DNA of 64,000 nt from Corynebacterium sp. (lineage in GTDB: Bacteria; Actinomycetota; Actinomycetes; Mycobacteriales; Mycobacteriaceae): assembly GCF_030538285.1 (NCBI RefSeq), contig NZ_JAUNUG010000002.1, positions 76,154-140,153 on the forward strand. The letters are read 5' to 3'. Below the pieces are notes generated by a model, which saw only the letters and a list, made by a program, of their open reading frames with translations, did not search any database and was not told where the DNA came from. Positions 63,898 through 64,000 of this stretch are shown here, piece after piece (within the stretch, counting starts at the first letter, position 1; the number at the start of each line of letters is the position of its first letter). The position numbers and the translations under genes were made by a program.

Positions 63898-64000
63898 GCG
63901 TCGGTGAGTAGCCCTCTGGCGGAGTATTTCCGCAGGGGGTGGGGGTTAGCTTTGGGTGGGCTGCCATCGGGTGGGTGGAATAACACCCCGCCGGGGTGGC
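63894..64000 (-). CDS. HNH endonuclease family protein, C-terminal end (paralogue of the gene at 37990)
   Basis: On the minus strand the last 107 bases encode GVLFHPPDGSPPKANPHP and RKYSARGLLTDA before a TAA at 63894-63896. The HNH protein at 37990-39123 ends GVVFHPPDGGPPRTNRHP and RKLSAMGLLTDA. The match over about 32 residues shows that a second member of the same HNH family runs into the window from the right. The nuclease core lies outside. Confidence 0.8.
   Translation of the reverse strand, partial: HPGGVLFHPPDGSPPKANPHPLRKYSARGLLTDA

Noticed and set aside
63912-63939. Terminator hairpin after the GtrA gene
   Set aside because: The dyad lies within the coding end of the convergent HNH paralogue, contains a bulge, and has no T tract.

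Overview
The window is a high-GC (by eye about two thirds G+C) actinobacterial chromosome segment, most probably from a Corynebacterium. The strongest evidence is the block from 53.9 to 62.5 kb: an Rv1157c-like secreted protein, typA, an LpqW-like lipoprotein, mshB (mycothiol synthesis), fdxC and dapC. This matches the order I recall for Mycobacterium tuberculosis Rv1157c-Rv1178, so the organism is a mycothiol-producing member of the Corynebacteriales. Many genes also carry a -10 hexamer of the form TANNNT exactly six bases before ATG, the leaderless promoter layout common in this group.

Layout: 1-0.6 kb is the 3' end of an ATP-dependent DNA ligase. 0.6-7 kb holds a small hydrolase, a DUF4185 secreted protein, a PQQ-type sugar dehydrogenase lipoprotein, rtcB with an interrupted amphi-Trp-like partner, arfB and a PIG-L deacetylase. 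7-12.8 kb is an accessory island of three coupled minus-strand genes: MmeI-like DNA methyltransferase, SF2 helicase and GIY-YIG nuclease, read here as a restriction or phage-defence cassette. 13-17.8 kb holds pcm, SDR proteins, a rhodanese, and a metallochaperone plus P1B-type ATPase, each behind its own copy of an FNR-type promoter. 17.9-27.5 kb is a self-contained selenocysteine unit: a formate dehydrogenase whose catalytic subunit has an in-frame UGA and an adjacent SECIS hairpin, its iron-sulfur and membrane subunits, selD, tRNA-Sec, selA and selB.

27.5-42.4 kb is mostly housekeeping: luxS with an unknown partner, a methyltransferase, sodC, a macro domain protein, a BCCT carrier, a CYP152-type P450, a UvrA-like ATPase coupled to a lipoate ligase, zupT, an HNH endonuclease, a ClC channel, DUF808, a ketopantoate-reductase-like protein and DUF2218. 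42.5-47.9 kb is a dipeptide/oligopeptide ABC operon with a likely operator. 47.9-53.3 kb is a minus-strand redox/stress group: arsC, an SDR fused to a helical domain, a zinc alcohol dehydrogenase, an FAD-Rieske oxidoreductase, two small SFPASDPP proteins and pncC. The window ends with an RluA-type synthase, a GtrA protein and the 3' end of a second HNH endonuclease.

The most unexpected signal is a non-coding one: the decamer GCTTATCGAC (extended GCTTATCGACRYC) occurs 20 times exactly, on both strands, in genes and between them and in all three reading phases, far above chance. I do not know its role.
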